Below, piece by piece: positions 15,635-24,297 of a stretch of 64,000 nt of DNA; position 1 is the stretch's first letter; every line of letters begins with the position of its first letter. The notes beneath the pieces were generated by a model. It was not told the origin of the DNA. It saw only the letters and a list, made by a program, of their open reading frames with translations, and ran no database searches. This DNA is from Pseudonocardia asaccharolytica DSM 44247 = NBRC 16224 (GTDB lineage: Bacteria; Actinomycetota; Actinomycetes; Mycobacteriales; Pseudonocardiaceae): the NCBI RefSeq assembly GCF_000423625.1, contig NZ_AUII01000013.1, positions 49,401 through 113,400 on the forward strand. The letters are read 5' to 3'. Made by a program: the position numbers and the translations under genes.

Positions 15635-16489
15635 TCAGGAGACCGAGCCGGATGTCTCGGGGGTGACGGCCGGGTCAGACAGGACGGGCACGCATACCGG
15701 TGTCGGAACGGGCTGCCCGGGCAACGCGACGGTGCCGACGTGGACCGGCGTGGCATACACCTGCGTGAGGCGCTCGGAGGTGAGCACCACGTCCGGGGCT
15801 CCGTCGGCGACGAGCCGCCCGTCGGACAGCAGGATCGCCCGGTCGGCGTAGTGCAGGGCGTGATCGGGCTGGTGGGTCGTCATCACGACCGTGTGCCCGG
15901 AGCGGGCGAGCCGGGCCACGGCGTCGAGCACCCGCCGCGCGTTCCCGAGATCGAGCGCCGCGGTGGGCTCGTCGAGGACGAGCACGTGCGCCTGCTGGAC
16001 CAGTGCCCTGGCGATCAGGACCAGGGATCGTTCGCCCCCGGACAACTGTGCGATCGACCGGTCCGCGAGATGACCGACCCCCAGGTCCTGCAGGACACCG
16101 AGCGCCGTCGCGCGGTCCGCCGGGGTCGGCGTCCGTCCCGCCGGCAGATGCGGGGTGCGCCCCATGACGGCGATGTCCAGCGCGGTGAACGGGAACGTCG
16201 TGGCGGTCGACTGCGGGACATAGGCGACGTGACGGGCCCGCTGCCGGGCCGGAAGCGCGGCCAGGTCCTCCCCGGCCAGCCGCACGGTCCCGCGGCTCGG
16301 GGTCAGCAACCCCAGCAGGCAGCGCAGCAGCGTCGTCTTGCCGGCACCGTTGGGGCCGAGCAGGCAGGCCACCTCGGAGCGTTCGATGCGCAGGCCGATC
16401 CCGGCGAGCCGGTGCCGGCCGCCGGAGTGGGCGAACTCGAGCTCTGCGGCCTCCAGGGCCGGGGGGGACGGATTGTGCGTCACGACCAT
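15635..16489 (-). CDS. ABC transporter ATPase, FecE/BtuD type
   Basis: The protein of 284 residues carries Walker A GPNGAGKT (45-52), Q-loop YVPQS, signature LSGGE, Walker B VLVLDEPTAALD and switch His in TTHQPDHAL. It energises uptake through the FecCD permease whose gene overlaps its start by 10 bases. The last 50 residues (after VVLTSERLTQVYATPV) form a short extension often seen in iron-chelate ATPases. All motifs needed for activity are present. Confidence 0.88.
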   Translation of the reverse strand: MVVTHNPSPPALEAAELEFAHSGGRHRLAGIGLRIERSEVACLLGPNGAGKTTLLRCLLGLLTPSRGTVRLAGEDLAALPARQRARHVAYVPQSTATTFPFTALDIAVMGRTPHLPAGRTPTPADRATALGVLQDLGVGHLADRSIAQLSGGERSLVLIARALVQQAHVLVLDEPTAALDLGNARRVLDAVARLARSGHTVVMTTHQPDHALHYADRAILLSDGRLVADGAPDVVLTSERLTQVYATPVHVGTVALPGQPVPTPVCVPVLSDPAVTPETSGSVS

Positions 16490-17544
16490 TGACTCCGGAC
16501 CCGGGCGAGCAGCAGGACGAAGAAGGGGGCGCCGATCACGGCGGTGAGCACACCCAGCGGCAGCTCCATGGTGGACGCGCTGCGCGCGACGTCATCGACG
16601 AGCACGAGGAACCCGGCGCCCATCAGCACGGCGGCCGGGAGCAGCCGGTCGAACGAGGGCCCGACGATCATCCGGGCGAGATGTGGGACGACGAGACCGA
16701 CCCAGCCGACGATGCCGGCGAGGCTGACGGCGGTTGCGGTCAGCAGCGTCGACGCGCCGATCACCACCGCCCAGGTGAGGGCCCGGTTGACGCCCAGGGT
16801 GCTCGCCTCGTCGCTGCCCGCGGCCAGCACCGTTACCGGCCAGCGGACGGTGTACAGCGCGGCCAGGCAGATCACGATCAGCACCGCGGCCCCGATCAGG
16901 TCCTCGGACCGGATCCGCCCCAGACCACCCATCAGCCAGAACGTGATCGACGGCAGCGTGTCCTCGGGGTTGGCCATGAACTGAGTGATCGAGATGAAGG
17001 CCTGGAACAACGTGGAGACCACGACACCGGCCAGGACCAGCACCACCGTCGATCCGCGGCCGAGCAGCCGCGCGATGGTGAGCGCCAGCGCGGCCGCGAC
17101 GAGCCCGAACACGAACGCCATCGCCTGGATCGCCGGCCACGGCAGCTCGGCCAGCAACCCGAGCGCCGCGCCGAAACCGGCGCCCGCCGAGACCCCGAGG
17201 ATCGCGGGCGACACCAGCGGGTTGCGGAACATGCTCTGGTAGCCGGCTCCGGCGGCCGCCAGCCCCGCGCCGACCAGGACGGCGCCGATGATCCGCGGCA
17301 GCCGGACCTGCGCCACGATCGTCTCCTCGACCGCGCCGGCGCCGTGCCCGGCTCCGGTCACCTTGGCGATCAGGACCCGCAAGACCGTTCCGGTGTCGAC
17401 GGCGAACGGCCCGAGCGGGAACGACACGAGGACGATCGCGACGAGGCCGGCGAACAGCAGGAACATCCGTATCCGGGTGGAGGTACGGGGAGCCGGCGCA
17501 CGCGACTCGCCGCGACGGGAGTCCGTCGTGGGTGAAACCTGCAT
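16480..17544 (-). CDS. FecCD family ABC transporter permease
   Basis: The 354-residue integral membrane protein has about nine to ten helices and the family motifs LPRIIGAVLVGAGLAAAGAG, FRNPLVSPAILGVSAGAGFG, GWVGLVVPHLARMIVGP and PLGVLTAVIGAPFFVLLL. FecCD permeases form homodimeric channels for siderophores, heme or cobalamin. It is the first gene of the importer operon; a nested palindrome lies 24 bases upstream of its start and may control it. Confidence 0.88.
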   Translation of the reverse strand: MQVSPTTDSRRGESRAPAPRTSTRIRMFLLFAGLVAIVLVSFPLGPFAVDTGTVLRVLIAKVTGAGHGAGAVEETIVAQVRLPRIIGAVLVGAGLAAAGAGYQSMFRNPLVSPAILGVSAGAGFGAALGLLAELPWPAIQAMAFVFGLVAAALALTIARLLGRGSTVVLVLAGVVVSTLFQAFISITQFMANPEDTLPSITFWLMGGLGRIRSEDLIGAAVLIVICLAALYTVRWPVTVLAAGSDEASTLGVNRALTWAVVIGASTLLTATAVSLAGIVGWVGLVVPHLARMIVGPSFDRLLPAAVLMGAGFLVLVDDVARSASTMELPLGVLTAVIGAPFFVLLLARVRSQWS

Positions 17545-17567
17545 GGCTCTCCGTCGAAGGTCTTAGA

Positions 17568-17603
17568 AGTCTCAATGTGACTAGTAGTAGTCTAGTTGAG
17601 ACT
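17568..17603. promoter_or_regulatory. Nested palindromic operator upstream of the importer operon
   Basis: AGTCTCAA (17568-17575) and TTGAGACT (17596-17603) form a perfect inverted repeat; inside it ACTAG and CTAGT form a second one. The region is AT-rich against its surroundings and lies 24 bases before the permease start and about 70 before the divergent + strand gene. It is a likely repressor operator and promoter for the importer, perhaps for an iron- or ligand-responsive regulator. Confidence 0.55.
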
Positions 17604-17670
17604 AGTAGGTGACCCGGGCGGGGACCAGATCCGGATGGTCGTCGTCCACGCATCGACGCAGGAGGCCCCG

Positions 17671-18009
17671 ATGTGCACCAGCACCAGCACCAGCACCACC
17701 CCCACCGAGCCGAACCCCGCCCCGAGCGCGCAGACGTTTCCGAGCACGGAGGCGTTCCTGGCCGCGATCACTCCCGGGATGGAGCTGTGCACCAGCGATT
17801 TCACGGGGTGGGCCCAGGTGGAGAACGTGTCCAGGGGGCCGGTGCCGAGCGTGCGCGGGCGCCGCCGCTCCGACTCCCAGATCGTGGAGGTTCCGGCCGG
17901 CGAGCTGATCGATCTGCGGGGCGGTCACTGCGTGCGCATCGACCGGGTCCGGGCGACGATCGACCAGCAGGGGTGGGAGGTCCGCAGGGCGGACGACGTG
18001 GCGGACTGA
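17671..18009 (+). CDS. Hypothetical protein
   Basis: GGAGG lies 6 bases before the ATG. The product of 112 residues has a low-complexity Ser/Thr/Pro start (CTSTSTSTTPTEPNP) and a compact C-terminal part (TPGMELCTSDFTGWAQVENV, RIDRVRATIDQQGWEV) that could be a small beta-barrel. It has no signal peptide or membrane helix. It stands alone on the + strand between the importer operon and a convergent PadR gene. No family is recognised. Confidence 0.55.
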   Translation: MCTSTSTSTTPTEPNPAPSAQTFPSTEAFLAAITPGMELCTSDFTGWAQVENVSRGPVPSVRGRRRSDSQIVEVPAGELIDLRGGHCVRIDRVRATIDQQGWEVRRADDVAD

Positions 18010-18015
18010 CCGTCC

Positions 18016-18570
18016 CTATCGAAGTTCCGACGGCCGGTCGCAGTACAGCCGGACGGCCTCGTCGAGAAACCGCATGACGGCACTGGTGGTCTCGGTCCGC
18101 CAGATACCCAGCAGTGCGTCGAATCCCGATTCGGGCGGACGGGGTTCGGTCAGCGCCCGGTGGACCGGGGCCAGCGCGTCGCGCTGCGCCTCGAGCAGCG
18201 GCCGCACGCTCCGCCCCAGATCGTCCAGCAGGGCCAGCTTGAGCAGCAGCTCCAGCCGAACATGGCGGACATGACGAACGGGTGTGGCGAGCCAGTCGTC
18301 GAGCGCCACGCGACCGGCTACGGTCACCTGTTTCGGCGACCTCGAGGGGCCCAGCGGCGTCGACTCGGGCTCACCGGAGACGACGAGGCCACGCGCCTCG
18401 AGGTTGTTGAGGGCGCGGTAGACGAGCGGACGCCGAACCGTGAGGACGCGCCCGATGCGCTGCCCGGGATCGAACTCGCGGGCGAGGGCGAAACCGTGCC
18501 TCGGCCGGCGGACGAGCAGGCCCAGCACCGCGCCCTCGGTGAGGGTGAGCGAGGAATCGCCGCCGGACAT
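18016..18570 (-). CDS. PadR family transcriptional regulator
   Basis: The 184-residue protein has an N-terminal PadR winged helix: LTEGAVLGLLVRRPRHGFAL, then LVYRALNNLEARGLVVSGEP and TVAGRVALDDWLATPV. The C-terminal half is a helical dimerisation arm (RLELLLKLALLDDLGRSVRP). The wing has an unusual insertion (VLTVRRPLVYR in place of the usual short loop). Target genes are unknown; the importer promoter at 17.6 kb or the adjacent PPE cassette are candidates by proximity. Confidence 0.8.
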   Translation of the reverse strand: MSGGDSSLTLTEGAVLGLLVRRPRHGFALAREFDPGQRIGRVLTVRRPLVYRALNNLEARGLVVSGEPESTPLGPSRSPKQVTVAGRVALDDWLATPVRHVRHVRLELLLKLALLDDLGRSVRPLLEAQRDALAPVHRALTEPRPPESGFDALLGIWRTETTSAVMRFLDEAVRLYCDRPSELR

Positions 18571-18617
18571 GCGTCCACGCTAGCCGTCGGCGCCCGCGCG
18601 GCTGCGGCCCCGGACCG

Positions 18618-19916
18618 TCAGTCGGCGCCCGCCGGGTCCCCGCCGATCACGCCCGGTGTGTGGGGCGGAAGATCCGCCAGCCAGATCCCGTCCGGATCGT
18701 CCTCGACCAGCCACGACGGCCGGGAGTGTTCGGCGCGACCACCGCGGCCCACCGCGGCGGGCGGCATCATCGGAACTCCGGCATGGCCCGCGGTCGTGCG
18801 GGGTGCGGGTCCGGCGTTGCGGACCGGCGCGACGTCCCCCGTCGGGCCGGAGCTGCCGAGGGGTTTCGGCGCCGCCAGACCGCTTCCCGGTCCGCTGCCT
18901 CGCACGGGTCCCGAACCCGCGGCCGAGCCCTCACCGGCCGGTCCGGACAGCCGGGGACTCCAGGCCCGGCCGCCCGGCCCGCCGGGCCGGAGCCCGTCGA
19001 CCGCCTGCCGTGTCCCGACCGACGGTCCGGTCAGGCCCGACCCAGGCACAGACCAGGGAGGCGCGTTGTGCGGGTTGAGCGGCCCGGGCGCCGCTCGGTC
19101 GGATCGGAAGCGTGATTCCGGTTCTCGATGCCCACCCCCCGCCGACGAGCCCGAAGGGGCAACCGACGGAGCCGGTGTGATCGGCGGCGGGACGGCGCCC
19201 GTACCAGCACCGCTCGCAACGCCGCCGCCACTCGCGACGCCGCCCCCTCCGGCTCCGGCCCCGCCGGCAGAGCTCGGGGCACCGGCACCTCCCGGGGCGC
19301 CGCCGGTCGCCGGTGCAACCGGAGCCGCCACACCCGGCTGGGCCGCCGGCCCGCCATCCCCGGCTCCGGCTGCCGGCCACAGTGGGCTCGACGTCCCCGG
19401 ACCGGTGCGCACATCCGGGACGGGGGCGCGCGGCGGCTCGAAGGCCTGAAACGTCGCGGTGAGATTGTGGTTGGTGTTGCTCTGGTAACGCTCCGCCGCA
19501 TCGACCGCCGCCACCCGCGCCTCCTCCCGCTGTCCGTCGGCCGGCGTCCGGTTCTCCGGACGGTCCACATCGGTGAGTGCCGCCATGTCGTTGTGAACCC
19601 GGGCGTGGAAGGCGGCCTGGTCCTCCAACGCCATCGCCGCCAGCCGGGCCTGTGCCGCCCCGGTCTGTCCCGCGGCGGTCATCTGGATGATGTGCTGGGC
19701 GCTCGCGTCCGCCGCCACCCCTTCGTGCGCGGCCTGCGCGGCGCGAAGGACCGCGCTCAGATCATCGGTCGCTTTCTCCAGGGTTTCCGCCAGCACGGTG
19801 TAGACGGCGGCCGCGTTCTCCAGCACCCCGCTGCCGGGCCCGGCCAGGACGGGATCGCGGATCTCCTGAAGCGACCAGGTGTGGAACGGCAGTTCGGTCT
19901 GCGGATAGTCGGTCAC
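18618..19916 (-). CDS. PPE-like protein, probable type VII secretion substrate
   Basis: The 432-residue protein begins with a helical PPE/WXG-like domain of about 160 residues (VYTVLAETLEKATDDLSAVL, AAFHARVHNDMAALTDVD, VAAVDAAERYQSNTNHNLTA), followed by a long Gly/Ala/Pro/Ser-rich disordered region up to the C-terminus. This architecture is typical of Pseudonocardiaceae proteins exported by ESX-like systems. A DUF3558 lipoprotein and a small helical protein encoded directly upstream complete the cassette. No ESX ATPase or membrane core gene is in the window, so secretion would need a system elsewhere. GTG at 19916 has a GGAGGA ribosome site. Confidence 0.7.
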   Translation of the reverse strand: MTDYPQTELPFHTWSLQEIRDPVLAGPGSGVLENAAAVYTVLAETLEKATDDLSAVLRAAQAAHEGVAADASAQHIIQMTAAGQTGAAQARLAAMALEDQAAFHARVHNDMAALTDVDRPENRTPADGQREEARVAAVDAAERYQSNTNHNLTATFQAFEPPRAPVPDVRTGPGTSSPLWPAAGAGDGGPAAQPGVAAPVAPATGGAPGGAGAPSSAGGAGAGGGGVASGGGVASGAGTGAVPPPITPAPSVAPSGSSAGGGHREPESRFRSDRAAPGPLNPHNAPPWSVPGSGLTGPSVGTRQAVDGLRPGGPGGRAWSPRLSGPAGEGSAAGSGPVRGSGPGSGLAAPKPLGSSGPTGDVAPVRNAGPAPRTTAGHAGVPMMPPAAVGRGGRAEHSRPSWLVEDDPDGIWLADLPPHTPGVIGGDPAGAD

Positions 19917-19937
19917 CGAGAATCTCCTCCCGAATAC

Positions 19938-20534
19938 TCACTTCAGCGGCGGCAGGTTCGACAACACCGCCTCGGCCATCCGCCGCGACCGCTCACAGGG
20001 GTCCGGTAATGAACCAACCCCGACGTTCCCGTCCACCCACAGCAACCGGTCATCGGCGACCCCGACCCACAGTTCGCAGAACGGACCCGGGTTGAGGTTG
20101 GCGCGGACGGAAGGACGGCCAGCGACCTCGCCAGGCTCAAAAACCGCGAACTCGTCGCGACGGAGGTAGGTGCTCTCGAGCCCGCTCGTGATCGCGTCGG
20201 TCGCGATCAGCACGCCCGCAACATTGCCGTCGTCGGTCTCCCAGGTGCAGTCCTTGCTGACCCTGCTGTGGGCCGGCCGCGCCGAGTCCGGCTGCAGACC
20301 GAGGTCGACGAGCTGTGCTCGGGTGAGCAGATCGCAGGCCGCGATTCCGCGGGCATCCTTGGGATTCCGCACCCGCGGGGCGTGCATCGTGGACGTCGGC
20401 GCCGCCGCAGTCGGCGACGCCGACGGCACGGTTCCAGATGTTGTCGCCGAAGCGGCACCGTCGGTCGCCGACCCGCCGCACGCTGTCAGGACGAGCAACG
20501 TCGCCGTCGCCAGCAGGCGGATCACCCGGCTCAT
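19938..20534 (-). CDS. DUF3558 family lipoprotein
   Basis: The protein of 198 residues has a lipoprotein signal with lipobox LTAC, a Ser/Thr/Ala linker, and the DUF3558 domain: ACDLLTRAQLVDLGLQPDSA, KDCTWETDDGN, a third Cys at GPFCELWVGV and a fourth at PDPCERSRRMAEAVLSNLP. The four cysteines probably form two disulfides. It should sit on the outer face of the membrane. Its ATGA overlap with the upstream gene and short distance to the PPE gene suggest one operon and a shared, unknown function. Confidence 0.8.
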   Translation of the reverse strand: MSRVIRLLATATLLVLTACGGSATDGAASATTSGTVPSASPTAAAPTSTMHAPRVRNPKDARGIAACDLLTRAQLVDLGLQPDSARPAHSRVSKDCTWETDDGNVAGVLIATDAITSGLESTYLRRDEFAVFEPGEVAGRPSVRANLNPGPFCELWVGVADDRLLWVDGNVGVGSLPDPCERSRRMAEAVLSNLPPLK

Positions 20535-20956
20535 GCCCGTTCCGCGCGGTTCGCCTGCTCTGCCTGGACATAGGCCTCCAGCTGTTCGCGCAGCGCCTGC
20601 TGGGTGGCTTCGATCTGGTTCGCCCAGGCCGCGACGTAGGCGTCGGCACGCCTCGTCATCTCGGCCGCATTCCGCGCCATGTTCACGCTGACGGCATCCT
20701 CACTGGGTGCAGAGAGCGCGGCGCGGCGCAGCTGGGGCAACGCGGTCTTCCTGAGATCCTTGACGATCTGCCCCAACTCGTCGATGCACCGCTGCGCGCG
20801 TTCCGGATCCACCACCAACGTCCCGGGCGCCACCGGACCCGAGCCCGGCGTGGCGAGGGCCACCAGGATGCGGCGCTCGGCCTCCCGGCCCCGCACCGGC
20901 CCCAACCCGAACACCCGATCGATCGCGACATCCCGCGGTCCCGTCATGGTCGGCAT
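20531..20956 (-). CDS. Helical ESX-cassette protein
   Basis: The 141-residue product is mostly helical: VVDPERAQRCIDELGQIVKD and a long terminal helix rich in Ala/Glu/Gln (QIEATQQALREQLEAYVQAE). There is no signal peptide. In many actinobacterial genomes a small helical protein of this type precedes a DUF3558 lipoprotein and a PPE protein, and it may be the partner that pairs with the PPE helices. The family cannot be named with confidence. Confidence 0.6.
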   Translation of the reverse strand: MPTMTGPRDVAIDRVFGLGPVRGREAERRILVALATPGSGPVAPGTLVVDPERAQRCIDELGQIVKDLRKTALPQLRRAALSAPSEDAVSVNMARNAAEMTRRADAYVAAWANQIEATQQALREQLEAYVQAEQANRAERA

Positions 20957-21008
20957 CGTCGCAGGACCACCCGGTTCCGCGGGGCCGTTTCAACCGACTC
21001 GGTGCAGC

Positions 21009-21051
21009 TTGACCCCCACCTTCTCCCTCGCGAATACTCGATCTCGAATAC
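21009..21051 (+). promoter_or_regulatory. Promoter and probable PadR operator
   Basis: TTGACC (21009-21014) and AATACT (21033-21038) are spaced by 18 bases and give a plausible sigma70-type promoter. The -10 region carries a direct repeat CGAATAC at 21031-21037 and 21045-21051. Almost the same layout recurs before the exporter remnant downstream (21727-21756), which suggests that both are controlled by the PadR protein encoded here. Confidence 0.5.
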
Positions 21052-21062
21052 CATGAGGAAGG

Positions 21063-21698
21063 GTGACCGTGACCAAGCGGAAGGTGTCCAACCCCCTGGC
21101 CCTGGCGGTGCTGGCGCTGCTGACCGAGCGCTCGATGCACCCGTACGAGATGGCCTCGACGCTGCGCGCGCGGGCCAAGGAGGAGAGCATCAAGCTCAAC
21201 TACGGGTCGCTCTACTCCGTGGTCGAATCCCTGCAGAAGCACGGGCTGATCGAGGCCATCGAGACCCTCAAGGAGGGCCGGCGCCCCGAGCGCACGATCT
21301 ACGGGATCACCGAACCGGGCCGGACCGAGTTCGCCGACTGGCTCAGCGAGCTGATCTCCGTCCCGGTCAAGGAGTACACCCGGTTCGAGGCCGCCCTGTC
21401 ACTGCTTGCCGGGCTCCCACCCGACGAGGTGCTCGGCCTGCTGCAGCTGCGCGCGCACCGGCTGACGATGGAGATCTCAGCGGGCGAGTCGGCGCTGGCA
21501 CGATCCGCCGAGCAGGGGCTTCCCCGGCTGTTCTCGATCGAGTTCGAGTACCGGATCACCCAGGCCCGCGCCGAACTGACGTTCGTCGAGGCACTGATCG
21601 ACGAGGTCGCGGACGGCCGGATGGAGGGCTATGAGTTCTGGCGGCGGGTGCACGAGTCGGGCGAGTTCCCCAGCAACGCCGACATCTTCGGCCGCTGA
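21063..21698 (+). CDS. PadR family transcriptional regulator
   Basis: The 211-residue protein has a PadR winged helix (LALAVLALLTERSMHPYEMA, INYG-type segment KLNYGSLYSVVESLQKHGLI, ERTIYGITEPGRTEFADWLS) and a Vir_C-type C-terminal helical domain ending YEFWRRVHESGEFPSNADIF. Such regulators often repress an adjacent drug-efflux ABC transporter and are released by its substrate. Here the adjacent transporter is broken, so the regulator may be an orphan. A GAGGAAGG ribosome site precedes GTG 21063. Confidence 0.85.
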   Translation: MTVTKRKVSNPLALAVLALLTERSMHPYEMASTLRARAKEESIKLNYGSLYSVVESLQKHGLIEAIETLKEGRRPERTIYGITEPGRTEFADWLSELISVPVKEYTRFEAALSLLAGLPPDEVLGLLQLRAHRLTMEISAGESALARSAEQGLPRLFSIEFEYRITQARAELTFVEALIDEVADGRMEGYEFWRRVHESGEFPSNADIFGR

Positions 21699-21726
21699 CA
21701 CCAACGACGTCATTGTGACACCATTC

Positions 21727-21756
21727 TTGACGGCATCACGTTCGTCGTCAGATACT
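21727..21756 (+). promoter_or_regulatory. Promoter of the ABC exporter remnant
   Basis: TTGACG (21727-21732) and GATACT (21751-21756) are spaced by 18 bases, the same spacing as before the PadR gene, and both -10 elements continue into the shared ATACTC. The region to the start at 21911 is otherwise without features. Shared control with the PadR gene is inferred. Confidence 0.5.
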
Positions 21757-21910
21757 CATCATCGGATATTCGCACTCGCAAAGAGGCCCTGGCCGGGTGC
21801 GGCAACACCCGGCCGGGACCACCTCCCAGGTCGGCTCCGCACGCGGACGAACCCAGGCGCACGTTCACGATAGCCGCGGCGCGGACCGGCCTCCGACAGA
21901 AGGGGCCGGT

Positions 21911-22697
21911 ATGGAACCGGCGATCAGCGTCGAGGGCCTGACCAAGCGCTACGGCGAGGTCACCGCCCTCGACGGCCTGTCCGTCAGCGCCGCGCCCGGC
22001 ACCGTGTTCGGCCTGCTCGGCCCCAACGGCGCGGGCAAGTCCACCACCGTCAAGATCCTCACCACGCTCACCTTCCCGGACACGGGACAGGCCCGCGTCG
22101 CGGGTCTCGACGTGGTCTCCGCCGCCGCCGAGGTCCGGCGCAGCATCGGGGTCGTCACCCAGAGGTCCGGTACCGATCCGCAAGCTCGACGCCGCGATGG
22201 GGCTGATCCACCACCCGCCGGTGCTGTTCCTCGACGAACCGACCACCGGGATCGATCCCGCCGCCCGCGCCGACATGTGGGCGGAGATCGCCGACCTCGC
22301 CCGGGGCGGCACGACGGTCCTGCTCACCACGCACTACCTCGAGGAGGCCGACCAGCTCGCCGACCAGGTCGCGATCGTCGACCGCGGGCGAGTCGTCGCC
22401 ACCGGCACCCCCGACACGCTCAAGAGCGGCCTGCGCGGCGACGCGGTCGTCGTCGAGCTCGCACCGGAGGCCGACCCGGCGCATGCCGAGGCCGTGCTGG
22501 TCCGAGCCGGCGCCCGCGAGATCACCGGCGAGGCGCGGATCTTCCGGGCCCGCGTCGACGACGGCGCCCAGGCGGTCCCGGCGTTCCTCGCCGCATTGGA
22601 ACAGGCGGGCGTGCCGGTCGCGGCGATCACCGTGGCCCGACCGTCGCTGGACGATGTCTACCTGCGTCACACCGGCCGGACGTTGGTGGCGGCATGA
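21911..22697 (+). pseudogene. ABC exporter ATPase (DrrA-like) with internal deletion and frameshift
   Basis: The first part is a normal DrrA-type ATPase: ISVEGLTKRYGEVTALDGL, Walker A GPNGAGKST, Q-loop GVVTQRSG at about residue 88. Then the frame changes and the sequence resumes at RKLDAAMGLIHHPPVLFLDE, i.e. directly before Walker B. The junction is near 22170-22185. The helical subdomain and the LSGGQ/YSGGM signature, some 55-60 residues, are missing, so the nucleotide sandwich cannot form. The C-terminal part (TTHYLEEADQLADQVAIVD, PSLDDVYLRHTGRTL) is intact in its own frame. It overlaps the permease start (ATGA). Confidence 0.85.
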
Positions 22698-23443
22698 GCA
22701 CCCTCGTCCCGCACACCGCCCATCTCACCGGCCGCAGCCTGCGCGCATTCGCCCGCCAGCCGGTGTTCGTCGTCACGCTCGTGCAGCCACTGATCTGGCT
22801 GCTGCTGTTCGGGCAGCTGTTCTCGGGCATCGTGCAGCTGCCGGGGTTCGGGGCCGACTCCTACCTCGACTTCCTCGCGCCCGGCGTCGTGATCATGACC
22901 GTGTTGTTCTCCAGCGGCTGGAGCGGCATGGCCTTCAACGAGGACATCGATCGCGGCGTGATGGACCGGATGCTGTCCTCACCGGTGAGCCGCGGCGCGC
23001 TGATGGCCTCGTCGGTGGTCTACAACGGGTTCACCACGGTGATCCAGTCGGTGATCATCATCGTGATCGCGCTGATCGCGGGCGCCCGGTTCGACGGCGG
23101 GATGCTCGGGGTGCTGGTCCTGCTGGCGGCCGCGATGCTGCTGGCCGCCGCGTTCGGGTCGCTGTCCGACGGGATGGCGCTGCTGCTGCGCACCCGCGAG
23201 TCGCTGATCGGGTTCTCGACGACGCTCATGCTGCCGCTGTCGTTCCTGTCCTCCGCTACCAGCGTTCGGTGTGACGGGCCCGAGCCGAGGGATCAGTGCA
23301 CCGCGGCGACCCGCTTGCGGACGTCGCGCGCTGCCCCCTCCGCCACGACACCCAGCTCGTGGGCCCGAACGGCCAGGTCGCCGCGCAGCTTCGCGGCCTG
23401 CGTGGCGGCCTCGGCCGCGAGCGACGACAGCTGCTCGGCATAG
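22694..23443 (+). pseudogene. ABC-2 type exporter permease (DrrB-like), 3' end lost
   Basis: The ATG overlaps the ATPase stop. Residues 1-188 match DrrB-like permeases (FARQPVFVVTLVQPLIWLLL, VVIMTVLFSSGWSGMAFNED, DRMLSSPVSRGALM, LMLPLSFLSSA). At 23258 homology ends abruptly, just before the usual FMPLDLLPGW-like turn and last helix. The frame then runs on to 23443 through bases that are the antisense of the DoxX gene. About 70 normal residues are missing. Together with the damaged ATPase this transporter is dead. Confidence 0.8.
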
Positions 23444-24228
23444 CCCGGGCGCTTCCGGCGGGCCCCGGCCAGCGCCTTGTGCGCCTGCTTCTCCCACGCG
23501 GCGAACGCGGCCTGCCGCTTGTCGGCCTCCTTGCGCAACGCCTTGGCTCGGTGGCCGGCCTCGGTCTGCCAGTGGGCGGCGCGCTCCTCGAGAGCCTTCC
23601 GCCACTCGGCGCCGCGCTTCTCCACCAACTTCTGCAGGTGCTCCCGGCGCCGCTGCGCCTCGCGGGAGACCTCGCCGGCCCGCTCGGAGACCTCGTGGGC
23701 GAGCCCGGAGACCTCGTGCGCGAACTCGGTCGCCGCATCCGCCTGCGTGGCGGCCGCGGCGGCGGCGAGCCGGGCCGCCCGCCTGCCGCGCCACGCCAAC
23801 GACGGCCTGCCCTCGGTGTCGGCGGCGGCGATGAGCAGCCCGCCGAACAGGCTGACATTCTTGATGAACTGGATCCGCTGGGCCTGCCGCTCGGCCTCGT
23901 CGTGGATCTCCCAGAACCGGTGACCCGCCAGCGTCGTGGGGATCAGGGTGCCGGCCAGCACGGCCGCGGAGATCCGGGGCAGCACGCCCAGCGCGAGCAG
24001 CGAGCCGGCGGCGACCTTGATCGTGGCCTCGGCCTTGATGAGGGTCTCGTCGGAGGGCCGCTGCTCGATGGGGGCCATCTCCACGATCTTGTCGATCGCG
24101 GGTGACGCCGCGTCGAGCACGGGCTTGGCCGCCGCGACGTGCCCCTCGGGCGCGCGCAGGGCGTTGATCCCACCGGAGACGAAGATGGCGGCGAGCATGG
24201 GTCGGGCAACACGACGCAGGACTGACAT
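23293..24228 (-). CDS. DoxX family membrane protein with long charged helical tail
   Basis: Residues about 1-150 form a DoxX domain: RPMLAAIFVSGGINALRAPE, AGSLLALGVLPRISAAVLAG and FIKNVSLFGGLLIAAADTEG, with about four membrane helices. Residues about 155-311 are a highly charged Ala/Arg/Glu-rich helix with many heptads (HEVSERAGEVSREAQRRREH), which suggests a coiled coil on the cytoplasmic side. DoxX proteins are linked to thiol and oxidative stress in mycobacteria. The tail makes this protein twice the usual length. AGGGAG lies 7 bases upstream of the ATG at 24228. Confidence 0.75.
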   Translation of the reverse strand: MSVLRRVARPMLAAIFVSGGINALRAPEGHVAAAKPVLDAASPAIDKIVEMAPIEQRPSDETLIKAEATIKVAAGSLLALGVLPRISAAVLAGTLIPTTLAGHRFWEIHDEAERQAQRIQFIKNVSLFGGLLIAAADTEGRPSLAWRGRRAARLAAAAAATQADAATEFAHEVSGLAHEVSERAGEVSREAQRRREHLQKLVEKRGAEWRKALEERAAHWQTEAGHRAKALRKEADKRQAAFAAWEKQAHKALAGARRKRPGYAEQLSSLAAEAATQAAKLRGDLAVRAHELGVVAEGAARDVRKRVAAVH

Positions 24229-24297
24229 GATGACTCCCTTCCCGAGCCGCTCGGGTGGCAAACCCCGCCCGGTCACCGGGTGCGGGATGCTGCGGGG

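Noticed and set aside
14560..17544. Firm naming of the importer as a siderophore or cobalamin system
   Set aside because: Receptor and permease motifs are shared by several metal-chelate ligands and no synthesis or regulator gene decides between them.
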